Assembly (NCBI RefSeq): GCF_044386045.1
Contig: NZ_JBISCD010000039.1
Coordinates: forward strand, 434,001 to 498,000
Reading direction: 5' to 3'
Length of the DNA: 64,000 nt
Source of the DNA: Thalassobellus sediminis
GTDB lineage: Bacteria; Bacteroidota; Bacteroidia; Flavobacteriales; Flavobacteriaceae
The notes beneath the pieces are model-generated. The model was not told where the DNA came from. It was given only the letters and a program-made list of their open reading frames with translations, and made no database searches. Below, one piece after another: positions 18,549 through 28,900 of the stretch. The number at the start of each line of letters is the position of its first letter. Positions within the stretch are counted from its first letter, which is position 1. The position numbers and the translations under genes are program-made.

Positions 18549-19568
18549 ATGTTATACGTTGTTTTATTCTTTTTAATGTTTTCGTTACTACTTTATGTTG
18601 TTTTAGCTGGAGCCGATTTTGGAGCAGGTATTATTGAATTATTTTCTTCTGAAGACAATCAAATCATCACAAAAAAAACGGTGTATCGTGTTATGGGGCC
18701 TGTTTGGGAAGCAAATCATATATGGATTATTATTCTTATGGTTATTTTATGGGTAGGTTTTCCAGATTTTTATAACGTGCTTGTTGTGTATTTACATGTT
18801 CCGTTAACCCTTATTTTATTAGGAATTACGCTAAGAGGGGTTGCTTTTGTATTTAGACATTATGATGCATATAAAGATAGTTCGCAAATTCTATATGATT
18901 GGATGTTTAGAATATCCAGCCTCCTCACTCCTATTTTTTTAGGAACCACTTTTGGTGCTATGTTATCTGGCCAATTAATTATAACTGACAACTATGAAAA
19001 TTTCACCTTTTACGAATTGTTTATAAACCCTTGGTTTAATGGTTTTTCTATTTTAGTAGGATGTTTTTTTGCGGCACTATGTGCCTTTTTAACTGCTGTA
19101 TTATTAATTGGTGAAGCTAATGATGAAGATACAAGCATATATGCTAAAAAATCTAAAATAGCTACCATTATTGTAATTGCAATGGGATTTGTTTTATTAT
19201 GCTATGGCTTTATTTATAATGTATCCTTTGTAACCGATTTTATAGACAATCCTTATGCTATAAGTTTGGTTGTTTTGTCGGCTATTTTAATATACCCTTT
19301 ATTGAAAAGCATAAAAAATGCTCATCAAATTATTAGCCGATATTTAGCAGGCATACAGGTTGTATTAATTATGATTGCTGCTTTTATTACACATTTTCCA
19401 GATTTAATTATAGCAGCTAATAAAGAAATTAGCCTTATAGATACGGCAGCAACTGAAAGTGTTATCACAGTTTTGGGTGCTTCGTTAATTGTTGGAGGGC
19501 TTATTATTTTACCTGGCTTATTTCATTTATTTAAGTCTTTTAAAATGATTAAAGTTTTTGAAAGGTAG
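18549..19568 (+). CDS. cydB: Cytochrome bd quinol oxidase subunit II
   Basis: 339 residues, eight or nine membrane helices, opening LYVVLAGADFGAGIIELF, the conserved first helix of CydB with the Gly-Ala-Asp segment. The next conserved block GPVWEANHIWIIILMVILWVGFP carries the WE-N-W residues of the family. It forms the structural heterodimer with CydA, whose gene is immediately upstream (1-bp gap), so the two are co-transcribed. No cydX or CydDC assembly genes are seen nearby. Confidence 0.97.
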   Translation: MLYVVLFFLMFSLLLYVVLAGADFGAGIIELFSSEDNQIITKKTVYRVMGPVWEANHIWIIILMVILWVGFPDFYNVLVVYLHVPLTLILLGITLRGVAFVFRHYDAYKDSSQILYDWMFRISSLLTPIFLGTTFGAMLSGQLIITDNYENFTFYELFINPWFNGFSILVGCFFAALCAFLTAVLLIGEANDEDTSIYAKKSKIATIIVIAMGFVLLCYGFIYNVSFVTDFIDNPYAISLVVLSAILIYPLLKSIKNAHQIISRYLAGIQVVLIMIAAFITHFPDLIIAANKEISLIDTAATESVITVLGASLIVGGLIILPGLFHLFKSFKMIKVFER

Positions 19569-19661
19569 AATTACTTACAACTAAAATGATTTCACTCACT
19601 AGAAAGGGGCGTTCACTCATTTTTAGTTTTATTTAATGTTTTTCTTATAGTTATTTGAACT

Positions 19662-20510
19662 ATGAGAAAAGTAATAACTATTGATATTCCGAAACCATGT
19701 CATGAAGACTGGAACACTATGACTCCAGAAGAAAAAGGTAGACATTGTGCTGTATGTAAAAAAACTGTTTATGATTTTACTTCAAAAACAGACGAACAAA
19801 TTGTACAAACATTCACTAAAAATGGAAATGTTTGCGGGCGATTTAAAAACACTCAATTAAAACGTGATTTAGTCTTTAGCAGAAAAGAAAAAAACAATTA
19901 TTTATCTTATGTAGCGTCTGGACTATTTGCTCTTTTAGGAATCTCGAGTCAGGAATCATTTGCTCAAGAGAAGCCTCAAACGGTTCTAGTTGATAAAACA
20001 CATAATCATGAGATTCAAGGAAAAATTAAAAGCACTCCTAAAGTAGAAAACAACTTAATAAAAGGTGTTATTTTGGATGCTGATAAAATACCTTTACCTG
20101 GAGCTAATATTATTATTAAAAGTTCTAAAATTGGTACAACAACAGATTTTGATGGAAACTTTTCTATTGAAGCTAAAGCAGATGATATATTAATAATAAG
20201 CTATGTTGGCTTTATAACTAAAGAGCTTAAACTAACTGCTGATTTTTCTAAACCTATTTTATTAGAATTAGAAGAAAGCTACCTTGGTGGTATTGTAGTA
20301 GTTGGAGGTGCGACATCTTGTACTTCAACATACCAATTAACTCCTGAAGAAGTATTGGAACAAAAAAGAAAAAGAGAATTTGCCAGAAAAAATGGTGCTG
20401 CCTTTTATAAAAGACAAAGAAAAATACGCAAACAAAAATTAAAAAATGGTGAAATTGAGCGCACTAATGTTGGTAAATTGTTTTATAAAATCACTAACCT
20501 TTTTAGGTAG
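19662..20510 (+). CDS. Protein with N-terminal Cys motif and carboxypeptidase-D-regulatory-like domain
   Basis: 282 residues. It begins with a small Cys/His-rich segment (PCHEDWNTMTPEEKGRHCAVC, about 12-32) that looks metal-binding or redox-active; then a hydrophobic helix (about 78-100) that ends in SFAQ; then a carboxypeptidase regulatory-like beta-sandwich (about 130-205: KGVILDADKIPLPGANIIIKS, TTDFDGNFSIEAKADDILIISYVGF), the same domain that begins many TonB receptors; then a very basic C-terminal tail (about 225-282). Two-part proteins of this kind recur in Flavobacteriaceae but have no assigned function. A single membrane anchor with an exported beta-sandwich is likely. Confidence 0.7.
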   Translation: MRKVITIDIPKPCHEDWNTMTPEEKGRHCAVCKKTVYDFTSKTDEQIVQTFTKNGNVCGRFKNTQLKRDLVFSRKEKNNYLSYVASGLFALLGISSQESFAQEKPQTVLVDKTHNHEIQGKIKSTPKVENNLIKGVILDADKIPLPGANIIIKSSKIGTTTDFDGNFSIEAKADDILIISYVGFITKELKLTADFSKPILLELEESYLGGIVVVGGATSCTSTYQLTPEEVLEQKRKREFARKNGAAFYKRQRKIRKQKLKNGEIERTNVGKLFYKITNLFR

Positions 20511-20519
20511 TAGTGTTTT

Positions 20520-20625
20520 GCGTTATGGATAGTAGTGACAGCTTTTGGCGAGGTGAGTCTCGAGCCAAAACTATAACGGATAGCCAGACCTTGGTCCTGA
20601 CCTAAACCCAGGATAAAGATAACGC
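20520..20625. repeat. Palindromic intergenic element, possible flavobacterial REP-like repeat
   Basis: Bounded by near-inverted ends (GCGTTATG at 20520, GATAACGC ending 20625). It contains GGATAGTAG, an internal hairpin TTTTGGCGAG / CTCGAGCCAAAA and CGGATAGCC. This arrangement (GGATAGTAG - hairpin - CGGATAGCC) resembles repeated extragenic elements I associate with Flavobacteriaceae, which often sit between convergent genes. Only one copy is in the window, so repetition is not shown here. It may act as terminator for both flanking genes. Confidence 0.45.
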
Positions 20626-20626
20626 C

Positions 20627-21769
20627 CTAATTATTTTTTGACTGGTATTTAAAAAACGAATAAGAAACAGGAATAAACATAAAGCCAAGAATTACAAACA
20701 ATAAAAAGGCCTTTTGTAAATTAAAAGCATGTGCTAAATAGCCTATTAACGGCGGACCTAATAACATACCAAAAATAGCATAGGTAGTTATTATAGAAAT
20801 TGCCATACCTGGAGAATATTTTTTTGAAGTTCCTGCTAACGATATTGTCATTGGAAAAATAGCTGCTGTACCAAATCCTACCAAGCAAAACCCGAATAAT
20901 GCCGACCAAAAATAAGGAAATACAATTGCTATTAACATGCCAGATGAAATGACTACTGAGCTTAAAATATATGTTTTTTGTATTCCTATTTGGTTTACCA
21001 ATCTATCTGAAAAGAACCTAGATAATGCCATGGTTAGCATAAACATAAGGTAGCCATATGTAAAGACGTCTTCTTTTACAACTTCTTTAAAATACACCCC
21101 ACTCCAATCAAACATGCCGCCTTCACATATGGCACCTATAAAAATTATAACGCCCAAATACAATATAAATGGATCTGGCTTACCTAATATTAATTTGTTA
21201 CCTGATGATGATTTATCGTTTTTTAGTGTGTATTTATAAGCTATTAAAGCTATTAACAACACCATTATTGAAATAATAGACAAGTGTATTTGAATAGCAA
21301 TATTCATTTTCACCATTAATGTAGAAAACCCAACTCCAACTAATCCTCCTGTACTCCAAAGACCATGAAAAGTTCCTACAACACGTTTCTCAAACTTTTT
21401 TTGCAAGGTTATAGATTGTGTATTCATAGAAATATTTATGATACGCATACAAAATGAAAAAAAGCAAACGGCAGCTACTAATAAAAAAGGAGTGCTTGCA
21501 AAACCTATTAAGGTAAGTGATATAGAAAAAAAGATAAAGGCTACTATTAAAGGGGTTCTACTATCAAACTTTGATACTAACCAACCAGAAATGGGTAATC
21601 CTATGAGAGAACTTATTGGCATTGCCAAAAGAATAGTTCCTAATTCGGCCTCATTAAAATTAAAAAAAGATTTTATTGTTGGAATTCGAGACGCCCAACT
21701 AGAAAAACAAATACCTGATAAAAAAAAGTATGTGCTTAACGCTATACGCTGTTTAGACCTTAATTCCAT
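20627..21769 (-). CDS. MFS transporter
   Basis: About 380 residues with twelve membrane helices and the MFS loop motif between helices 2 and 3 (GWLVSKFDSRTP). It resembles the YbjJ-like group of MFS permeases, whose substrate is not established. I chose the ATG at 21769 instead of the longer TTG start at 21793, because the TTG at 21793 forms part of a -7-like octamer (TATTTTTG, 21798-21791) and would not be transcribed; the first helix begins well after 21769. Monocistronic. Confidence 0.8.
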   Translation of the reverse strand: MELRSKQRIALSTYFFLSGICFSSWASRIPTIKSFFNFNEAELGTILLAMPISSLIGLPISGWLVSKFDSRTPLIVAFIFFSISLTLIGFASTPFLLVAAVCFFSFCMRIINISMNTQSITLQKKFEKRVVGTFHGLWSTGGLVGVGFSTLMVKMNIAIQIHLSIISIMVLLIALIAYKYTLKNDKSSSGNKLILGKPDPFILYLGVIIFIGAICEGGMFDWSGVYFKEVVKEDVFTYGYLMFMLTMALSRFFSDRLVNQIGIQKTYILSSVVISSGMLIAIVFPYFWSALFGFCLVGFGTAAIFPMTISLAGTSKKYSPGMAISIITTYAIFGMLLGPPLIGYLAHAFNLQKAFLLFVILGFMFIPVSYSFFKYQSKNN

Positions 21770-21888
21770 TAACTCATTTTTTTTGAGCCGCAAAAATAGT
21801 CGAATTCGTTGATATTATTATATTAAATATTTATGATTTTAATGTAACCTCAGCTAAAAAAGATTATAATTCTTTTTTATTTATAAAG

Positions 21889-22866
21889 CTATTTATGCAC
21901 CGCACTTTGCACACAAGGGCAATCGCTAATACCTTGTAAAAAATTCAACCCAATAGTTATAACGTGTGTTCCAGAATTATAAGCTGATAACTCATTAGTC
22001 GTTATTTGATAAGCATACCCAAAATAGAAAACACTCTTTTGAAACCCTACCATAGGACCTATGTTTAAAGGTTTTAATAATTGATCGTTAAGGAAACGAT
22101 ACGAGATACCTGCCCAAACATAATCTTCTTTTCTATTAAACTTTCGTACTTTAAAATTTAAATCGGTACTAGAACGTTTATCGCTCGCAAACATTTGGTA
22201 ATATACAGATGGTTCAAACTCTAAACCACTTTTTTTGGGGCCATTAAAAGTGTACCCCGAATATATTTGATAGTTTAAAAGCAAGTTAGGTTCTGCTACC
22301 CTAATATTATTATCAATATCTTTATCTAAAAGATTATTAACATTAAAACTTAAAAAAAAACCTTTATTTCTATACAAAAAACCAGCATCAAAATTGTTAT
22401 TCGAAGTTCTTCTATCATCTGTAACAAAAGGATCTATAATTGGGTTTTCATAAGTGGTATTAAAATTATTAATATCTATTCTGAAATTATTAATGTTATA
22501 AGAAATACCAAAAGATAAATATTGTTTAGAATAATAATCTAAGGTAAGATGATGTGCAAAAGAAAACTTAAAACCTGTTTGAATAGTATTTCCATTTCTA
22601 TCATTATACATTGAAAATCCGACACCTGAACGATTTGATATTCTAAAATCACCATAAAGCGATTGATTATCTGGTGCTCCTTTTATACCAACCCATTGTG
22701 TCAATCCGTTAGCTCTTATTTTTAAATTATCACCAATACCTGCATATGTTGGAGATACAACAAAATTATTATCTGCTAAATGCTGTGTAAAAACAGGCAA
22801 ATTCAATTCCTGTCCATAGCTGTTTGCTATAAAAAAGAAAAGTATATATATAATTAATTTTCGCAT
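21889..22866 (-). CDS. sprF: PorP/SprF family outer-membrane protein (type IX secretion partner)
   Basis: 325 residues, signal peptide about 1-18 (NSYGQ), then the PorP/SprF pattern: LPVFTQHLADNNFVVSPTYAGIG near the N-terminus and FGYAYQITTNELSAYNSGTHVITIGLNF near the C-terminus. It forms an outer-membrane beta-barrel. In Flavobacterium johnsoniae SprF, encoded just after sprB, is needed to deliver SprB to the cell surface through the type IX secretion system. Here it also follows the SprB-like gene with a 40-bp gap and the same strand, so the assignment rests on both sequence and order. Confidence 0.88.
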   Translation of the reverse strand: MRKLIIYILFFFIANSYGQELNLPVFTQHLADNNFVVSPTYAGIGDNLKIRANGLTQWVGIKGAPDNQSLYGDFRISNRSGVGFSMYNDRNGNTIQTGFKFSFAHHLTLDYYSKQYLSFGISYNINNFRIDINNFNTTYENPIIDPFVTDDRRTSNNNFDAGFLYRNKGFFLSFNVNNLLDKDIDNNIRVAEPNLLLNYQIYSGYTFNGPKKSGLEFEPSVYYQMFASDKRSSTDLNFKVRKFNRKEDYVWAGISYRFLNDQLLKPLNIGPMVGFQKSVFYFGYAYQITTNELSAYNSGTHVITIGLNFLQGISDCPCVQSAVHK

Positions 22867-22906
22867 TTGTTTATTTATATTTAATGGTTAATACCATTAA
22901 TTATCC

Positions 22907-25900
22907 TTATCTATAAAGCGTAAAGTGTCCTACAAATTGACGATTATCTTTTGTATCATTTAACTTTACAACATACCAATAATCTCCAGTTGGAAGTTCT
23001 GCTCCATTATATCTACCATCCCATTTTTCACCAACTCGTAAGGTGGCAATTTTACGACCATATCTATCAAAAATATTAAACTCTAGGTCTTTATATTGAT
23101 TAGTACATCCTGGCCCCCATTCATCTAAATTACCATCATCATTAGGTGTAAAATAATTAGGTATACATACATCTATGTATTCATAATACCGTGTAGCAGA
23201 AGCTACACATCCAAAACGGTCAGTTACAGTAACTGTATAATCTCCAGATGCATAAATAATAAATGTGTTTTCACTACCATATGGCTCTCCATTTAATGTA
23301 AATTCATAATCACCAGATCCACCAGATGCAACAGCAACAATTTGATTTAGTTCACCATCTTGTAATACCAATGTTAAAGGATCATAAACTAAAATATCAA
23401 AAAAGTCTGTTCGTTTAATACAACCATTTGTATGACTTACATCGATATAATGATTTAAGCCTTGAGGTACATTTATAAATACATTACTTGTTTGATATGG
23501 GCCTCCATCTAGTGAATAGCTTAAATTTGAAAGATCTGTAATACTGGCATCAACACTAACTGTTACAGTATTAGTTGATAAATTATTTGAACAACCATAT
23601 TCTACATCTACAAACGGATTAATAAGTACAGATTCGGGGAACGTTATATTCCATTCAGACTCACAACCTAGAGCATCACTTACATAAACAATATGATCGC
23701 CACCAGATAAACTTGTAAAATCAAACTGTGCTTGAGTTAAAGTTCCTGTTGTATAAATACCATTAATATCATCTAAAGCAACACTGTATGGCATCTCTCC
23801 TCCAGATATTTCTATGCTAAAAGCTCCATTATCATCTCCATTACACAATTCTGGAATTATAGAATTTGGTACAATACTAAGAGAAACAGGTATAGGATCG
23901 TTAATTACAAAATCAAAAAGAACAAAACAACCTAGTTCATCTTGTGCTATAGCTTGATAATTTCCTGATGCTAGATTTTCAAAAATTGGTGATTCAAAAA
24001 ATTGATTTAACTGTGGTGAAATAGCATATTTTATAATTCCTGTTCCACCAGTTGCTACAATTTCTAACAAGCCATTATTAGCTCCAGTACAAGTAACATT
24101 TGTAACATTAAAATTAATATCTAATGGCAAAGAAGGTTCTGTTATTGGAATGATTGTAGATGTTGTAAAACAATCTCCACTATCTACTCTTACTTGATAA
24201 GAACCAACAGAAAGATCTGTAAAAACACCCGTAGCATTTTGATTAAGTGGTGAAATATTAGTTCCTGTGTCATCTTGTAAAGTATAAACATAACTTCCTA
24301 AACCACCTTGAGCAGTTGCAACAATAACACCTGTAGAATCACCAGCACAATTAATTTTAGCGTTGGTAGCATCAATTGTAACTTCTAATACTGGAAGCGG
24401 ATCAATAGTTATTTCATTTGAAACATTAGCATTACAACCATTAGCATCTCTAACGTAATACATATAAGAACCATCACTAACAGGGATTATAACAGATGAA
24501 GAAAATGAACCTAAAACTGTTGTAAAAGTTTCAGTAGCACTATATTCATAAGTTCCAGAACCTCCTGTAGCACTTAATTCTAATGTTGAATCAGTCAAAC
24601 AAGTTTGGGATACTACTTTAACTAATGATGCCTGTACTTCTGTTGGCTCTGTAATTATAATATCTGCAGAAGTAAATTCACAATTATATCCATCAGTGAT
24701 AACTACATTATATGTCCCTACTCCTAATCCTGTAAAAACAGGAGAAGATTGTGGTCCAGATGATGTTATAGTAGGAGATAGCATATTTAATGTAAATGAA
24801 TAATTACTTACTTGCCCGCCTGTAACTGCACTTGCTGTTATACTTGCATTAGTATCTCCAAAACAAGTTAATAATGTTGTATTTGCTGTAACAACAGCAT
24901 CAATAGGATCTGGAATAATAAGAGTAACATCATCTGAAGCTATACAACTTCTTGCATCTCTTACGTTAACCGTATAAACTCCTGCAGATAAATTTGTAAA
25001 TGTTCCGTTTGAAGAATATGCAACCGTTGCTGCTCCTGTTAATTCATATTCATAAGTTCCCCAACCTCCACTTGCAACTGAAGTGATTGTTCCTTTATCG
25101 TCATCACAAGTTACACTAGAAGTTTCTGTTGCGACTACTGATAATACTGATGTAGGGCTTGAAATAATTACAGTTCCTGTAGTTGCAGAACAAAAAGGAC
25201 TTGATGTTTCATTTATAACAACCGTATAACTATCGGCTAAAAGACCAGAAACCAATACTGGATTCGTTGTCGTATTAGCTGAAACTACACCAAAAACAGA
25301 AGTAGAAGAGCTATCAAAAACCTCATATGTATAAGATCCTGAATACCCACTAACATTAATTTCAAATGTTCCATTATTATCTCCAAAACATGTTACAGCA
25401 GTTGGAGATGTAATAGTTATGCTTGGAAGTGTTGCAGCTTGCAAAAAGACCTCTACACTTTCAGAACACAAGGTTACTGTATCTGTAATAGCTACAGTAT
25501 ATGTGCCTGATGGGACACCAGAAAACACATTACCACTTAAACTTATTGAAGCAGGGCTTGGACTAATAGAATAACTATAAATTCCTGTTCCACCTGAACC
25601 TGTTACTGCTATTTCTCCATCAGCGTCATTACATGTTGGTAATGTTGTAACATTAGGTATTATAGCTATTGGTGCTACAATATCTATTGATACTAAATTA
25701 CCACATCCGTTAGCATCCTGTACCTCAACAGTATGTGTTCCCGAAGCTAAATTTGATATAGAAAATGGTGTTGTACGTGTTTGAAAAACACCGCCATCTA
25801 TACTATAACTATATGGGGCAATGCCTGCTGTAGTTAATGTTACATCTATTTCAAAGTTACCTTCTGTTACAGTACATTGATTGTTTAGAGTAGCTGTAAT

Positions 25901-28900
25901 TACTGGTTCTGGATCAGATGGTAAAACTAAAACAGGTGTAGACCTAATACAACCATAAGCATCTTTAACATGCACATAATAACTATTTGCATCCATATTA
26001 AACACATTAGTTAATGCCCAAGATGGATCAGTATCTAAAGGAGGCGTTGCTGATGTAGTTATTTGATATAAATATGGTGCTGTACCATCTCTTGCAATAG
26101 CATTAATAACTCCTGAATTCGGATTACAATTAGCATTCTTATCTACAGTAGCAGAAATATTTAAATCGAATGCTGATTCTGAAATATTAAAAGGAACACT
26201 TACTACACTACAACCTGAATTTGTTGCTCCTGCCCCTTCGGTAATTAAAACAAAATAATTACCAAAATCTAGTGATCCAAAATTTGAAACATTTAATGTA
26301 CCATTTACTGGAATAGTTCCAGTTCCTGAAATACCTGTAGATGTTAAAGTTTGCGAATCAAATATTTCATAAGTAATATTTGTTGTAGCAGGATAAACAC
26401 TTGTTACATCAAAACTTACATTACCATCAGCGCTTCCAACGCAAGTAATATTATTGGAGGTTAATGCATTAGTTGTTAATGTTGAATTTGTTGGAATTGG
26501 AGTTGTAGACGTTTCATAATAATAACAACCTGTTGACTCATCAAAAACAATAAATGTATATGTTGCTCCTGGTATTAAATTATTAAACGTAGTTTGCTTA
26601 CTAGCTATAGCATCTTCATCTTGCCAAGGAAAAGCTGTTGGAGCCGTATATGTCATTCCTGGTCCAGTATAAATTGCAAAATGAAATGGACCTGCACTAG
26701 CAAGAGCAGTACCTACAGCAACTAAGGCTGAACCTCCTGTAGAACAATCTGCTGGCGGTGAGGAAACTGTAATATCAAAATGGTCTGGCGGCGATGCCAC
26801 TAATACATCTTGTATTAAAACAGAACAGCCATTAGCATCAACAACGTTAATTTGATATAATCCAAAATCAACTACATCAAACGTAGTAGAAATAGAACCA
26901 GAAGCATTAAGTTCTGAGTCAAAATATCCGTTTGTTCCTGTTACAAAATAATTATAAGGTGCGGTTCCTCCAGATACACCATCAACAACAACCGAACCTT
27001 TTGAAACACCTCCTATAGGGTCGCATGTTATTGGTTCTGGATGATAAACAACATTTATAGGATCAGGTGCTGCAATTGTTAAAGTTGCAGTATCCATACA
27101 AGATTTAGAATCGGTTACAGTAACGGTGTAATTACCAGAAGGCAGTCCACTAGTTTGACTGCCAAAATTACTTCCAGTTGTATCATTACGAACATTAATT
27201 GTAAATGGTGGTGTGCCAACAGAATTATTAATAGTAATATCTATAGTTCCGTTTGTATCACCACTACAAATATTTGGAGTTGATGAAATTGAACTTATTT
27301 CAGGTAATGAAATAGCATTAATTGTTTGAACTCCCGATTCGGTAGTACATCCATTTGCATCGGTTATTTGAAATTGATACGTACCATCTGTAGTAGCTGT
27401 ATGCGTAAAGGATGATCCTGTAACAGAAGTAGAACTTCCATAAGCAACTCCATTAAAAGAAACTTGATAGGTAAATGGTGCTATACCATTTGAAATATTT
27501 CCAGTAATAATACCATCGGGTGATGCAGTACAATCTAAATCTTTAGTTATTATCATGTTTACTGTAACAGGTGGTAATGGAGAGATTGTATAGGATTCTG
27601 CATACGTACAATCATTAGCATCTCGTACTTCAAAAGTATAAGTATCAGATACTAATCCTGTAAAAACATTTGAAGTTTGATAACCCGTTGTTGTTGGCAA
27701 TATTATTCTATACTCCAAAGGTGTTGTTCCTCCTGTTGGGGTTAAGGTTACATCTGAAGTTAATACTGGACAACTTATAGACGTATTAGTAAAATCTAAA
27801 TCTGTTGGAGGGTTTAAAGAATCTATAATTACAGGTGCCGTAACAAATGAACAGTTATTAGCATCTTGTATGGTTACTGTATAAGTTCCATCTGTTAATC
27901 CAGAAAAAGTAAGACCCGGCTGAAAATTTATACCATCTATACTATAAACATAAGGCCCTATTCCTCCAGTAACTCCTGAAACGGTTATTACACCATTAGT
28001 TGTACATGTATAAGGCGTTGTTAATGTAGCTGCTCCGTTAATTGCTGGAGCAATTTCAATAGTAATAGCTTGTGGTGTTGTAATACAAACATCGGTTCCA
28101 TAAGTATACTGAACTAAAACTTCATAATCTCCAGCACTCAAACCAGTGAAAACTGATGAGTTCGAAAACGTAACTCCATTATCTATACTATATTCTAAAG
28201 TATTTCCATTAAGATTTGTAACGTTAAAATCTATGCTGCCTGAATTTACTGCATCAGCACATAAAATATCTGTTTTAGATACTGTGAAATCAGGAGAAGG
28301 TATTGTATTTACTGTTATTGATGTATCTGCAGAACAATTATTTGAATCTACAACAGTAATATCATAAACACCTGTTGTTGTTACGTTAATTATAGGTGAT
28401 GTTTGAAAAATTGTTGTACTGTTTACAAAATAGAAATATGGTTCCGTTCCTCCAACTGGATAGACTGTAATTTCTCCATCTGTACAAGTTAATGGTTTTG
28501 TTAAAGCAGATGTAGCTTCTAATAATAGAGGATTTATAATTTCTATATCTCCAGTATATAAACAACCATCTTCAGTAGAAACATTTACAGTATAAATTCC
28601 TGGGTTTAAATTATTAAAAGTATAGTCACTTGCTATAATTGGCCCTACGCTATTTACAAGAGTAGCTCCTTCATAAATTGAGAAATAATATTGAGGACGA
28701 GCGTCATTTGCTGCGACAATTACACTACCAAAATCTCCATTACAAAATGGTTGGATTATATTTGTTGAAACCGTAAAATCACGTTGTCTTATTTGTACAT
28801 CTGGAACTGAAAAAACACATGGGTTTGGAGTTACTCCAATTTGCCTTACGTTTACACTATAAATACCTGGTGAAGTTATAGGAAAAATATTAGTTGGTTG

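Noticed and set aside
21770..21793. TTG start at 21793 for the MFS transporter
   Set aside because: The codon is part of a TATTTTTG promoter octamer; the ATG at 21769 lies after the predicted transcription start and before the first membrane helix.
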